Positions 17,025 through 25,318 of a stretch of DNA of 64,000 bases are shown piece by piece. The notes beneath the pieces are model-generated. The model saw only the letters and a program-made list of their open reading frames with translations, searched no databases and was not told the origin of the DNA. Where the stretch lies: positions 3,733,501-3,797,500 of the forward strand of contig NZ_CP114902.1 in assembly GCF_027497235.1 (NCBI RefSeq). Direction: 5' to 3'. A program made the position numbers and the translations under genes. The DNA is from Micromonospora sp. WMMD1128. GTDB taxonomy: Bacteria > Actinomycetota > Actinomycetes > Mycobacteriales > Micromonosporaceae. Positions within the stretch are counted from its first letter, which is position 1, and the number at the start of each line of letters is the position of its first letter.

Positions 17025-19343
17025 CTATATCTGGTCGCCGGCCGGCGACCGGCGAAAATTCTTGGTGAACCCGGCGCCGTCGTCCGCGGCCGTCTCGCGC
17101 ACGGGTGCGGCGCCGACCTGGGCCGGCGCATCGTCCCCGTCCCGGTCCTCGTCCTGCCGGTTGTCGATGGCGGTCGAGGCGACGTGGCTCGCTATGGCGG
17201 AGGAGGAATCCTTGACGGCCTGGGCCGCGCGCTCCTCGATGTCGTCGTCGGCGTCCGGCTCCGCGTCGACGTCCCGCGCGTCGGGGGTGTCGCCGGCGGC
17301 GGACGGCGGCCCTTCCGCCTGCGGACCGGGATCTCCTCCCGCTCCGGCATCGGACTCCGATCGCGGCCGGGATCCACCCGGACCGGACGTCGTTACGCCG
17401 CCCGCACCCGCCGGGGGCGCACCACCGGTGCTGGAGGCGGAGGGGGTCACGGCCGGGGGTGGCGGTCCCGGGTTCGCCGGCTCCCGACCGGCGCCGGACA
17501 CGCTCGCGGACTCCGGGCCCGCGACATCCGACGGTGGCGCGGCCGGCTCCGGGCTCTGCGGTCCGGTCGGCCCGGACGCGGCCCCGGGCGCACCGCCGTC
17601 CGGTGCCGGCCCGTCCTGCCCGGACCCGACCGGCACCGAAGCGACCGGGGCCCGCTCGCCGGGGGTTGCTCCCGGCGGTGCCGGGCTCCCGGCGCCTTCC
17701 CCGGCCGTCGGTGGAAGGCCGGGCGTGGCACCGACCGGGTCGCCTCCCGGCGAGGGCGAGGTCCCGGTGCCCGCGTCAGCGCCGACCGCCGCCGGGTCGC
17801 CCTCGGCCGGGATCCTGGTCCCGTCCGACCTCGGCTCCGCCGGGGTGGCCGGGCTGCCGGCGCCCGCCCCGGCACCCGGGCCAGCCGGAGCGCCACCGAC
17901 TGCCGGAGCGGCCGGAGCGCCGACCGGCGCGGCGCCGGCCGTGGGAGCGACCGGCGCGGCGCTGATGGCGGGGTCGTTCCCGGCCGGACCCGCTGCCGGA
18001 GCAGCGTCCGTGGGAGGCGCAGCGCCGGCGGGCGCGGCACCACCGGCCGGCGCGGCACCACCGGACGGCGCGCCGTCACCGGACGGTCCGCCGACCGCGG
18101 ATGCCTCGTTCCCGCGTGACGGTGCGCCCCCACCGGCCGACCCGTCAACGACAGAGGCACCGGTGTCGCTCGACGTCCGGCCCCCGGCCGGGACGTCGCC
18201 GCCACCCGATGGCACGTCGAGATCCGTACGGGAGAAGCCCTTCTGGAATCCGTCGACGACGCCGCCGGCCGCCGCGCCCGCCGCCGCGCCGCCGAAGATC
18301 GAGGCGGCGTCGAAGCCCGAGCTGTTCTTGTTGCCCAGCTTGTTGAGTCCGACGGTGGCGACCTCCTCGACGACGCCCTTGCTGAAGTCCGCCACCACCT
18401 GCCGGCCGAAGGCGCCACTCCGGCCGCCGAACGTGAGGACGCCAGTGATCAGCTTGTTGTTCCGGCCGATCTCACCGAAGGCCCTGGCGCCGCTGCGAGC
18501 GGTCGCGACCAGCCCGGGCGCCACGCTCTTCGCGCCGCGGGTGAACGAGCCGATCAGTTTCGCGCCGGGGACGAGCGTCACCAGGCCCACCAGGAGGGTG
18601 CCCAGTTCGAAGTTGCCGTTCGCGGCCTGGACCGCCGCCGTGACCACGACCGCGACCAGGGCGAGCACGATCCCGACCACGGGCAGGACCACCCCGACGA
18701 TCGCGATCGCGATGTCGATGATCAGCCGGAAGATCGGGTTGTCGCGGAAGAAGTCCCCGATGCGTTGGAAGAAGCTTCGCCGGGGCGGCGGCTTGATCGC
18801 TTTCGAGGCGGCGTCGTCGAGCGCCTGGTTACATCGCGCGGAGGCCACCTCCCGCAGCCGCCGGGCGTCCGCGGCGAGCCGCTGGGCGGCCGAGAGCTCG
18901 GCGCGCGCTCCGGCGATCTCGTCGGCGTGTGCCTGCGCCTCCGCGATCTCCGCGGGCGTGGCGGCGGCCGGCGACCGCGGAGTCGTACGGCGGGCGACCC
19001 CCACGGCGGCGGTGGCCTGATCCATCGCCGTGTCGATCCGCGTCTGCTGGTCACGCAGCGCCCGGGCATACGTCCGGTACGCCTGCGCCGCCGCGTCGAA
19101 CGAGTCGACCGTCTGCTGCAGCTTTCGCGGCAGCTTGTCGAGCATGTCGCGGAGCTTCTCCATGGACTCGCCACGTGCCTGCGACAGCGAACCGCCCCGG
19201 CCCAGGACCCGTACACCGGTCTGGGCGTCGTCCCGGATCTCCTCGTAGAGGCGCGCCAGTTGGTCGATCTGATCCGGATCTCCCGGGGTGGGGTCCCCGC
19301 TCATGCCCAGGATGGCGAACCCGGAGGTGTGCCGTCTGCTCAC
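17025..19343 (-). CDS. Large candidate type VII substrate with Ala/Gly/Pro-rich tail
   Basis: This 772-residue protein has a helical N-terminal domain (about 15-200) with heptad-like DQIDQLARLYEEIRDDAQ and FDAAAQAYRTYARALRDQQ, resembling the LXG/ESX N-terminal domains that pair with WXG100 proteins. A hydrophobic segment (about 215-260, IFRLIIDIAIAIVGVVLPVVGIVL) and a short second one follow. A low-complexity Ala/Gly/Pro/Ser tail runs from about 370 to 700. The charged C-terminus ends FTKNFRRSPAGDQI. No toxin fold is recognisable. GTG 19343 overlaps the sigma factor stop (GTGA); ATG 19304 is an alternative start. Confidence 0.8.
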   Translation of the reverse strand: MSRRHTSGFAILGMSGDPTPGDPDQIDQLARLYEEIRDDAQTGVRVLGRGGSLSQARGESMEKLRDMLDKLPRKLQQTVDSFDAAAQAYRTYARALRDQQTRIDTAMDQATAAVGVARRTTPRSPAAATPAEIAEAQAHADEIAGARAELSAAQRLAADARRLREVASARCNQALDDAASKAIKPPPRRSFFQRIGDFFRDNPIFRLIIDIAIAIVGVVLPVVGIVLALVAVVVTAAVQAANGNFELGTLLVGLVTLVPGAKLIGSFTRGAKSVAPGLVATARSGARAFGEIGRNNKLITGVLTFGGRSGAFGRQVVADFSKGVVEEVATVGLNKLGNKNSSGFDAASIFGGAAAGAAAGGVVDGFQKGFSRTDLDVPSGGGDVPAGGRTSSDTGASVVDGSAGGGAPSRGNEASAVGGPSGDGAPSGGAAPAGGAAPAGAAPPTDAAPAAGPAGNDPAISAAPVAPTAGAAPVGAPAAPAVGGAPAGPGAGAGAGSPATPAEPRSDGTRIPAEGDPAAVGADAGTGTSPSPGGDPVGATPGLPPTAGEGAGSPAPPGATPGERAPVASVPVGSGQDGPAPDGGAPGAASGPTGPQSPEPAAPPSDVAGPESASVSGAGREPANPGPPPPAVTPSASSTGGAPPAGAGGVTTSGPGGSRPRSESDAGAGGDPGPQAEGPPSAAGDTPDARDVDAEPDADDDIEERAAQAVKDSSSAIASHVASTAIDNRQDEDRDGDDAPAQVGAAPVRETAADDGAGFTKNFRRSPAGDQI

Positions 19344-20068
19344 GCGAGGTCCCCCGCACGGCTCGACGGTGCGGACGGGGACCCCGCCAGCAGGGGTGCC
19401 AGTTCGGCGCGCAGCGCCCGGATCGCGTAGTGGGCGCGCGACTTGACGGTTCCGGGCGGGATGCCGATGGACCTGGCCGCCTCGGTCACCGTGCTGCGGC
19501 GGTAGTAGAGCTCGAAGATCACATCTCGGTGTTCGGCGGTGAGGCGGCGCAGCGCGGGCATCAGGTAGGCGGTGGCCACGACCGCGTCGGCGTGGTCCCG
19601 CACCGGGCTCTGCAGGGCGGCCCACGTCTCGTCGGCCACCGGGTACGCCCGTCGTCCCCGCAGCACGTCGACGGCGACGTTGTGCGCGACCGTGTACAAC
19701 CAGCCGCGCACCGAGCCCTCCCGCCCGAACAGAACCCGCCGATGCCGCCACGCCCGCAGCAGCGTCTCCTGGTACACGTCGTCGGCGATGCTCCGGTTCC
19801 CGGTCAGCCGCGCGACGTACGCCCGGACCGGCTCGCCGTGGCTGGCCACCATGTCCGCATAGTTCTGTTCGGCGGTCCGCGCCGGCTCCGGGACAGGCAC
19901 TGGCTCCAGGGTCCGGATCTGCCGGTGGGCGCGGGCCGTCGCCGCCGCACGCGGCGAACCGCCGCTACCGTTCCTGACGGACGTCCGGGCACCCTGCGTC
20001 AGGGCGCGCGGGAACTGTCCCTGTTGTCCGCCGCCGGGGTCGGTGGCGATGGCCTGGCCCGTAGTCAC
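19340..20068 (-). CDS. ECF-type RNA polymerase sigma factor
   Basis: This 242-residue sigma-70 family protein has an Ala/Gly-rich N-terminal extension of about 75 residues. Region 2 follows (MVASHGEPVRAYVARLTGNRSIADDVYQETLLRAWRHR), then region 4 with its helix-turn-helix (LTAEHRDVIFELYYRRSTVTEAARSIGIPPGTVKSR). GTG 20068 is preferred because GGGAGAAG lies just upstream; the frame is open further upstream without support. No anti-sigma gene is adjacent. Its stop overlaps the start of the large candidate substrate, so it probably drives the secretion-like genes. That is inference from coupling. Confidence 0.9.
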   Translation of the reverse strand: MTTGQAIATDPGGGQQGQFPRALTQGARTSVRNGSGGSPRAAATARAHRQIRTLEPVPVPEPARTAEQNYADMVASHGEPVRAYVARLTGNRSIADDVYQETLLRAWRHRRVLFGREGSVRGWLYTVAHNVAVDVLRGRRAYPVADETWAALQSPVRDHADAVVATAYLMPALRRLTAEHRDVIFELYYRRSTVTEAARSIGIPPGTVKSRAHYAIRALRAELAPLLAGSPSAPSSRAGDLA

Positions 20069-20239
20069 TGCGGCTGCTTCTCCCTCGGCACGCGGGTCCG
20101 CCCGTCCGGACCCGGGCAAAGCCTGCGGGAATCGCCGCGCCGACACTTGGCGGATGTCTGAGGGATTTCTGAGGACGGACGCGCTCACACCATGGCCCGC
20201 GCGCGCGGCGTCGAGCGGCAACCGGCCGAACGGGTGTGC

Positions 20240-20271
20240 GGCGTGGGACGAACCCCGGTTCGTCCCACGCC
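20240..20271. terminator. Terminator-like hairpin 1 downstream of GH3 gene
   Basis: A perfect 15-bp inverted repeat (20240-20254 and 20257-20271) around a 2-nt centre, with no T-run. It is one of two strong hairpins in tandem between the GH3 gene end and the sigma factor gene. Confidence 0.65.
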
Positions 20272-20287
20272 CTTCGGCGAGGGCGTC

Positions 20288-20320
20288 CTCCCGGCCGGCG
20301 TCGCGCACGCCGGCCGGGAG
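20288..20320. terminator. Terminator-like hairpin 2 downstream of GH3 gene
   Basis: A perfect 14-bp inverted repeat (20288-20301 and 20307-20320) with a 5-nt loop. It lies 7 bp past the stop of the GH3 gene on the - strand. With hairpin 1 it should insulate the sigma factor operon from the GH3 transcript. Confidence 0.7.
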
Positions 20321-20326
20321 ACCGCC

Positions 20327-23300
20327 TCAGAAGCCGGTCAGCCCGGCGCCGTACGGGTAGAGCGGGTTGCCGTAGGTGGTCGCCGGTGGCTGGTCGGCGT
20401 CGATCGCGGCCCGGATCTGCGACCGTTCGGCCGCGGTCGCGCCCAGGTCGTACGGCAGGTCCCACGCCTCGACGGCGTCGGCCGGGGTGTCGGTGCCGCC
20501 CGGGCGCAGCACGTCGGACAGGTTGCGGGGCAACTGCCAGGGCAGCTTGCCGCGCGGCTGGTAGTCCCCGAAGAGCAGGCCGGCCAGGGCCGGACCCATC
20601 TCCTCACCGCCCCGGTAGGTGACCACGATCGCGCTTGCCAGGTCCCGCCACTCGGTGATGACGTAGGGCCGCGGCAGGACCAGCGCCACCACCACCGGGA
20701 TGCCCCGGGCGCGGAACTTCTGGATCACCGCGAGCTGGTCCGGCGGCAGGTAGGGCTGTTCCTTCGCCCAGTTCGTCGCGTGGGTGTAGGACGCTTCGCC
20801 GACCGCGACGACCGCCAGCTTGGGGTTCGGGCTGTCGTCCTGGTGAACGGTCACCCCGGCCTGCGCGGCCCGGGCGCGGACCGCGTCCAGGATCGTCTGC
20901 GACCCGTACTCGGCGTGGAAGAAGCTCGTCCACACGCAGCAGGAGCCGCCGTCGGCCGCGCGGGGACCGGCTACCACGATGTCATCACCGGCGGTGAGCC
21001 GCACCGGTAGCGTGCCGGCGTCGTTCTTCAGCAGCGTCATCGACTCCCGCGCGGCCTGGTTGGCCAGCGCCGCGTACGCCGGCTGGTGGAAGCGGTACGG
21101 ACCGTTGACCGGATCGCCGTACGGTGCCTCGAAGATGCCGAGTTGGAACTTCACCCGCAGCACCCGCCGGACCGCGTCGTCGATCCGCGACGCCGGCACG
21201 TTCGCCACGAAGTCGGCGATCGAGAAGCCGGCCGCGCCCGGGTCGGCGCCACCCATCACGTCGGAGCCGGCCTTCGCCGCGCCGATCCAGGATCCCGAGG
21301 GCAGCCAGTCGGTGGTGATCAGGCCCTGGTAGCCGAGATTCTGCCGCAGGTAGGCGAGGATCTTGGCGCTGTCCCCGGCGCCGGGACCGCCCGGGTCGAG
21401 CAGCGAGCTGCCCGCGTAACCGGGCATGATGTTGACCGCGCCCGCCTCCATCGCCGCCCGGAACGGGATCATGTGGTATTTGATCGTCACGCTGTCGTAG
21501 ACGATCAGCGCCTCGCCGCCCGCGCCCTCGCCCGGCCAGTGCTTGACCGTCGCCAGCACGGAGTGCGGGTTCAGCTCCGGGCCGCCCTGCAGGCCGGCCA
21601 CCAGGGCGCGAACCTGGGCCGCGGCGACCTGCGCGTTCTCACCGTTGCCCTCCTGGATACGCGGGTAGATCACCTTGGTGCCGACCTCGGCCAGCGGACC
21701 GAGCACGCCGCGGGTGCCGACCTCCAACTGTTCCCGCCGCTGCACGTCGCCGAGCTGGTAGTCGAGCGGGTAGTTCTTCGCGGCGGCGAGTGCGCTCTGC
21801 ATCGGGTAGGTCGTCTGGTAGCCGTGGATGGTGTCGCCCGCGGAGACGAACGGGATGCCCAGCCGGGTGCCGGCCGAGGCGAGCAGTTGCTGGTGCAGGT
21901 CCGCCGCCTGCGCGGGGCCGAAGTGCCACCCCGACCGGGGGTACGCCTGGGCGTTGTAGAAGAGCTGGTACGCCTTCTCCTCGGGCGTCATCCGCGCCAG
22001 CAGGTCGTCCACCCGGGTCTGGACCGGCAGCCGCCAGTTCTCGTACGGCTCGATGGACCCGTTCCGGTTGAGGTCGCGGGCGCCGGCGACGACGCCGATC
22101 CCGTCGGCGACGCTTTCCAGGGTGGGCAGGTAGACGCTGAAGCGGCGGATGTTCGAGGTGACCGGGGTGCCGCCGACCGTGGTGACGTACCACTGGTAGG
22201 TCCAGCGGTCCGGCAGGTCCCAGGTGGGCGTGTAGGACGTGCCGGTCGGCTCGGCGACCTTCGTGTAGAGGTCGAGCAGGTTGCCGGTGGCGGTGAAGTC
22301 GTAGTCGGTGCGGCTGATGTTGATCCACACCTGGTAGCGGGTCGCGCCGGTGACCGCCGTCCAGCTCAGCGTGGGTCGGCGGGTGGTGGTGACCATCGCC
22401 GCGTCGGCCGGCGCGGTCAGGGTGAACTGGTTGCGGGTCGCCGGCGGGCGGGTGGGGCCGGAGAGCAGCGGCGCGGTGGTGGCGGTGTCGTCGACGCTGC
22501 CGTACGCCTGTAGCTCCCACAACGAGTACCCGTAGCCGGTGGCCCGGGCCGCGCCGTACAGGCGCAGGTAGCGGCCGGTGCCGCTGACGGTGAGTTGTTC
22601 GGTGCCACCGCGGCCGGTGGTGGTGGCGTAGATCGTCGTCCAGGTCGACCCGTCGGTCGACGTCTCCAGCCGGTAGCCGGTGGCGTAGGCGGCCTCCCAG
22701 GCGAGCACCACCCGGTTGATCGTGGCGACGCCGCCGAAGTCGACGCGGAGCCACTGCGGGTCGCTGCCGAACTGGCTCGACCAGCGGGTGGTGCTGCGGC
22801 CGTCGAGCGCGGCGGCGGGGGCGTTGCCGCCCTCCCACGAGGACGCGGCGACCGTCCGGAACTCGGAGATCGGCCGGCCGGTGGGCGGCGGAGTGGTGCC
22901 GATGCTGCCGAACACCTTGAACTCCCAGAGCGAGTAGCCGTAGCCGGTGGCCCGGCCCGTGCCGTACATCCGCACGTACCGGCCGGAGCCGGTCACCGCG
23001 AGGGTCTGCGTGCCGCCGGCCCCGGCGGTGGTCGAGTAGACGGAGGTCCACGGCCCGGACGGCGCGGGGGCCACCTGGATCTGGAACGCGGTCGCGTAGG
23101 CCGCCTCCCAGACGAGCTGCACCTGGTCGACGGTGGCGGTCGCGCCGAGGTCGATCTGGAGCCACTGCGGGTCGGCGAAGGCGCTCGACCACCGGGTGCC
23201 GGCGTCACCGTCGGTGGCGGCGGCGGCCGGCGTCGCCGCGCCCTCGGTCGACGAGGCGGTGGTCGGGCGCCCCTGCGAGATCAGCGGCCCGGCCGCGCCG

Positions 23301-23416
23301 GCGGCCGGGCCGGGCACGACGAGGTAGGTGGCGAGGAGGGCGAGCAGCGCCAGCGCCACGGCGGCCGGGCGGTGCCGGCGGCGCGCGGGTACGGGCAGCG
23401 GTGGTGTCGTGGGCAT
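20327..23416 (-). CDS. Secreted GH3 glycosidase with two CBM32 (F5/8-type) modules
   Basis: This 1029-residue exported enzyme probably acts as an exo-beta-glucosidase on beta-glucans. It has a signal peptide (about 1-41), two CBM32/discoidin modules (about 45-170 and 180-305; TRWSSAFADPQWLQIDLGA and TRWSSQFGSDPQWLRVDFGG) and an Ig/FN3-like module (about 320-415). The GH3 N-domain runs from about 450 to 720, with KHWPGEG and the nucleophile segment GLITTDW. The GH3 C-domain follows. ATG 23416 is chosen since GGGAG precedes it. It is divergent from a GH64 gene whose CBM32 is nearly identical to module 1. Both promoters carry the same 14-bp site. Confidence 0.92.
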   Translation of the reverse strand: MPTTPPLPVPARRRHRPAAVALALLALLATYLVVPGPAAGAAGPLISQGRPTTASSTEGAATPAAAATDGDAGTRWSSAFADPQWLQIDLGATATVDQVQLVWEAAYATAFQIQVAPAPSGPWTSVYSTTAGAGGTQTLAVTGSGRYVRMYGTGRATGYGYSLWEFKVFGSIGTTPPPTGRPISEFRTVAASSWEGGNAPAAALDGRSTTRWSSQFGSDPQWLRVDFGGVATINRVVLAWEAAYATGYRLETSTDGSTWTTIYATTTGRGGTEQLTVSGTGRYLRLYGAARATGYGYSLWELQAYGSVDDTATTAPLLSGPTRPPATRNQFTLTAPADAAMVTTTRRPTLSWTAVTGATRYQVWINISRTDYDFTATGNLLDLYTKVAEPTGTSYTPTWDLPDRWTYQWYVTTVGGTPVTSNIRRFSVYLPTLESVADGIGVVAGARDLNRNGSIEPYENWRLPVQTRVDDLLARMTPEEKAYQLFYNAQAYPRSGWHFGPAQAADLHQQLLASAGTRLGIPFVSAGDTIHGYQTTYPMQSALAAAKNYPLDYQLGDVQRREQLEVGTRGVLGPLAEVGTKVIYPRIQEGNGENAQVAAAQVRALVAGLQGGPELNPHSVLATVKHWPGEGAGGEALIVYDSVTIKYHMIPFRAAMEAGAVNIMPGYAGSSLLDPGGPGAGDSAKILAYLRQNLGYQGLITTDWLPSGSWIGAAKAGSDVMGGADPGAAGFSIADFVANVPASRIDDAVRRVLRVKFQLGIFEAPYGDPVNGPYRFHQPAYAALANQAARESMTLLKNDAGTLPVRLTAGDDIVVAGPRAADGGSCCVWTSFFHAEYGSQTILDAVRARAAQAGVTVHQDDSPNPKLAVVAVGEASYTHATNWAKEQPYLPPDQLAVIQKFRARGIPVVVALVLPRPYVITEWRDLASAIVVTYRGGEEMGPALAGLLFGDYQPRGKLPWQLPRNLSDVLRPGGTDTPADAVEAWDLPYDLGATAAERSQIRAAIDADQPPATTYGNPLYPYGAGLTGF

Positions 23417-23451
23417 GTGCGGCTCCCGGATGGTGGTGGCGGGATGGTGCG

Positions 23452-23465
23452 GAGAGAGCGCCCTC
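23452..23465. promoter_or_regulatory. Operator-like site, GH3 side
   Basis: GAGAGAGCGCCCTC lies 36 bp upstream of the GH3 start. An exact second copy sits 27 bp upstream of the GH64 start. Its core GAGAGCGCCCTC is a near-palindrome around GCGC and resembles CebR-type LacI operators (TGGGAGCGCTCCCA in the literature). No regulator gene is adjacent. Confidence 0.6.
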
Positions 23466-23486
23466 GAATCCAGCGTCATCGACGTT

Positions 23487-23506
23487 CTTCGTTCAAGTCA
23501 ACGAAG
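23487..23506. promoter_or_regulatory. Inverted repeat in GH3/GH64 divergent promoter
   Basis: A perfect 7-bp inverted repeat, CTTCGTT and AACGAAG, with a 6-nt spacer. It lies between the two operator-like copies in the divergent promoter, so it could bind a second regulator controlling both genes. Confidence 0.5.
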
Positions 23507-23584
23507 TGGGGAAGGTCCGGAAAAGATCATGGAAAGGGATGTCTCCTTGACAGCGACCGCGATACGGGTCCACCCTCGGTGACC

Positions 23585-23598
23585 GAGAGAGCGCCCTC
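23585..23598. promoter_or_regulatory. Operator-like site, GH64 side
   Basis: This is the second exact copy of GAGAGAGCGCCCTC, 133 bp from the first. It lies just before the Shine-Dalgarno sequence of the GH64 gene. The placement suggests joint repression of the divergent glucanase genes. Confidence 0.6.
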
Positions 23599-23624
23599 CG
23601 TCGGATCCACCGAAGGAGGCGTTC

Positions 23625-25043
23625 ATGTCCCCCACCCCACCCGTCCCGCACCGGCTCGCGCCGGGCCGTCCCGTCCACCACCGCCGCCGTCCCGGGCGTC
23701 GGTGGCTCGCCGCCGCCGCGACCGCCCTCACCCTGCTCGCCGGCGGCATGCTCGCCGACGCCGCCTCGGCCGGCGCCGACCCGGGGGTCGCCGCCTGCGG
23801 CGGCAACGTGGCAGCCGGCCGACAGGCGGTCGCCTCGTCGGTCGAGAGCGCCGCCTTCCCGGCGTCGGCCGCCGTCGACGGCAACACCGGCACCCGCTGG
23901 TCGAGCGCCTTCGCCGACCCACAGTGGCTGCGGATCGACCTCGGCGCCACCCAGGACATCTGCCAGGTCACCCTCCGCTGGGAGGCCGCCTACGCCGTCG
24001 CCTTCCAACTCCAGACGGCCGCCGCGCCGGACGGGCCGTGGACCACCGTCCACTCCACCACCACCGGCGCCGGCGGCACGCAGACCATCGCGGTCACCGG
24101 CACCGGGCGGTACGTGCGGATGTACGGCACCGGACGGGCCACGCCCTACGGCTACTCGCTCTGGGAGGTGGCGGTCGCCACCACCGGCGGCTCGACGCCA
24201 CCACCGACCACCCCGCCGCCGGCCGGCGGTTTCTGGGGCGACACCACAGGCATCCCGCCGGCCCGCAACGTGCTCACCGTCAAGGTGCTCAACCGGACCA
24301 ACGGCCGCTACCCCGACAGCCAGGTCTACTGGAGCTTCAACGGTCAGACGCGCTCCATCGCCGAGCAGCCCTACCTGGACATGCCGGTGAACTCGGCGGG
24401 CCGGATGTACTTCCGCCTCGGCTCGCCGACCAGCCAGTACAGCGACTTCATCGAGTTCACGGTCGGCGCGAACCAGTTCAACGGCAACACCACCCGGGTC
24501 GACGCGTTCGCCCTCAAACTGGCGATGCGGCTGCACGCCCGCGACGGCTACGACGTCGCGGTCGGCGAGAACGAGACGACCTTCGCCGAGGACCGCTCGG
24601 CGACCTTCCAGCGTTTCGCCGACGCGGTGCCGGCGGAGTTCAAGCACCTGGCCAGCATCGAGGCGCCCTACCGGATCCCGGCGCCGGGAAGCTCCCCGCA
24701 GTTCCGGGCCGGCGGCCAGTACGCCGGCTACTTCACCGCGTACGCCAACTCCGTCGGGCTGCCCGCGGCCACGTCGGACATCTTCGGCTGCGCCGGGCGG
24801 TTCGCCGGTGACCCGACCGGCTGCGCGGCGCTGAACCGGCACACCGCGCAGTTGCCCCGGGCACAGTGGGAGGACCCGGCCCGCTTCTACCAGCAGTCGC
24901 CGGCCAACTGGTACGCGAAGTTCTGGCACGATCGCGCCCTCGGCGGTCGCGCCTACGGCTTCCCGTACGACGACGTCGCCGACCAGTCGTCGTTCGTCTC
25001 CCACGGCGACCCGCAGTGGTTGCTCGTCGCCGTCGGCTGGTGA
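23625..25043 (+). CDS. Secreted GH64-type beta-1,3-glucanase with CBM32
   Basis: This 472-residue exported protein has a long basic signal peptide (about 1-50), a CBM32 module (about 57-186), a Thr/Pro linker (187-202) and a thaumatin-like GH64 domain (about 205-472). GH64-like features are VYWSFNGQTRSI, DFIEFTVGANQFNGNTTRVDAF, the Cys-containing FGCAGRFAGDPTGCAALNRH and the C-terminal SHGDPQWLLVAVGW. The catalytic part (about 268 residues) is shorter than many GH64 enzymes. GGAGG precedes ATG 23625. It would cleave laminarin or fungal beta-1,3-glucan, complementing the divergent GH3 enzyme. Confidence 0.88.
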   Translation: MSPTPPVPHRLAPGRPVHHRRRPGRRWLAAAATALTLLAGGMLADAASAGADPGVAACGGNVAAGRQAVASSVESAAFPASAAVDGNTGTRWSSAFADPQWLRIDLGATQDICQVTLRWEAAYAVAFQLQTAAAPDGPWTTVHSTTTGAGGTQTIAVTGTGRYVRMYGTGRATPYGYSLWEVAVATTGGSTPPPTTPPPAGGFWGDTTGIPPARNVLTVKVLNRTNGRYPDSQVYWSFNGQTRSIAEQPYLDMPVNSAGRMYFRLGSPTSQYSDFIEFTVGANQFNGNTTRVDAFALKLAMRLHARDGYDVAVGENETTFAEDRSATFQRFADAVPAEFKHLASIEAPYRIPAPGSSPQFRAGGQYAGYFTAYANSVGLPAATSDIFGCAGRFAGDPTGCAALNRHTAQLPRAQWEDPARFYQQSPANWYAKFWHDRALGGRAYGFPYDDVADQSSFVSHGDPQWLLVAVGW

Positions 25044-25050
25044 GCCGGTG

Positions 25051-25086
25051 ACGGTTCCGGAACCGCCCGGCCGGTTCCGGAACCGT
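25051..25086. terminator. Strong hairpin after GH64 gene
   Basis: A perfect 15-bp inverted repeat (25051-25065 and 25072-25086) with a 6-nt CCCGGC loop starts 8 bp after the GH64 stop. Each arm contains GGTTCCGGAACC, itself a 12-bp palindrome, so the element could also bind a dimeric protein. No T-run follows. Confidence 0.7.
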
Positions 25087-25221
25087 CCACGGTCAGGCCG
25101 ACATCCTGCCTGCCGGCGGCGGGTTTGCCGGGCCGGCGGGGTGGTCCACCCACCCGAGTCCGACCGTTCCGGTGGCGGAAAAACGTCCGCCGCTCGTCCG
25201 CGGAACGATCACATCAGGCGG

Positions 25222-25251
25222 ATGACACATTGTTGCCTGTCGTTGCATAAT
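25222..25251 (+). promoter_or_regulatory. Candidate promoter of the TDO/kynureninase operon
   Basis: A -35-like ATGACA at 25222-25227 and a -10-like CATAAT at 25246-25251 are 18 bp apart in the only A/T-richer part of this gap. They lie about 68 bp upstream of the GTG start at 25319. The call is based on sequence match only. Confidence 0.45.
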
Positions 25252-25318
25252 GTGCGCTGCACGCGCGTGATCACACCGTCGGACTCCGACGCCGCGCCGA
25301 CCGGAGGGAATCAATTCC

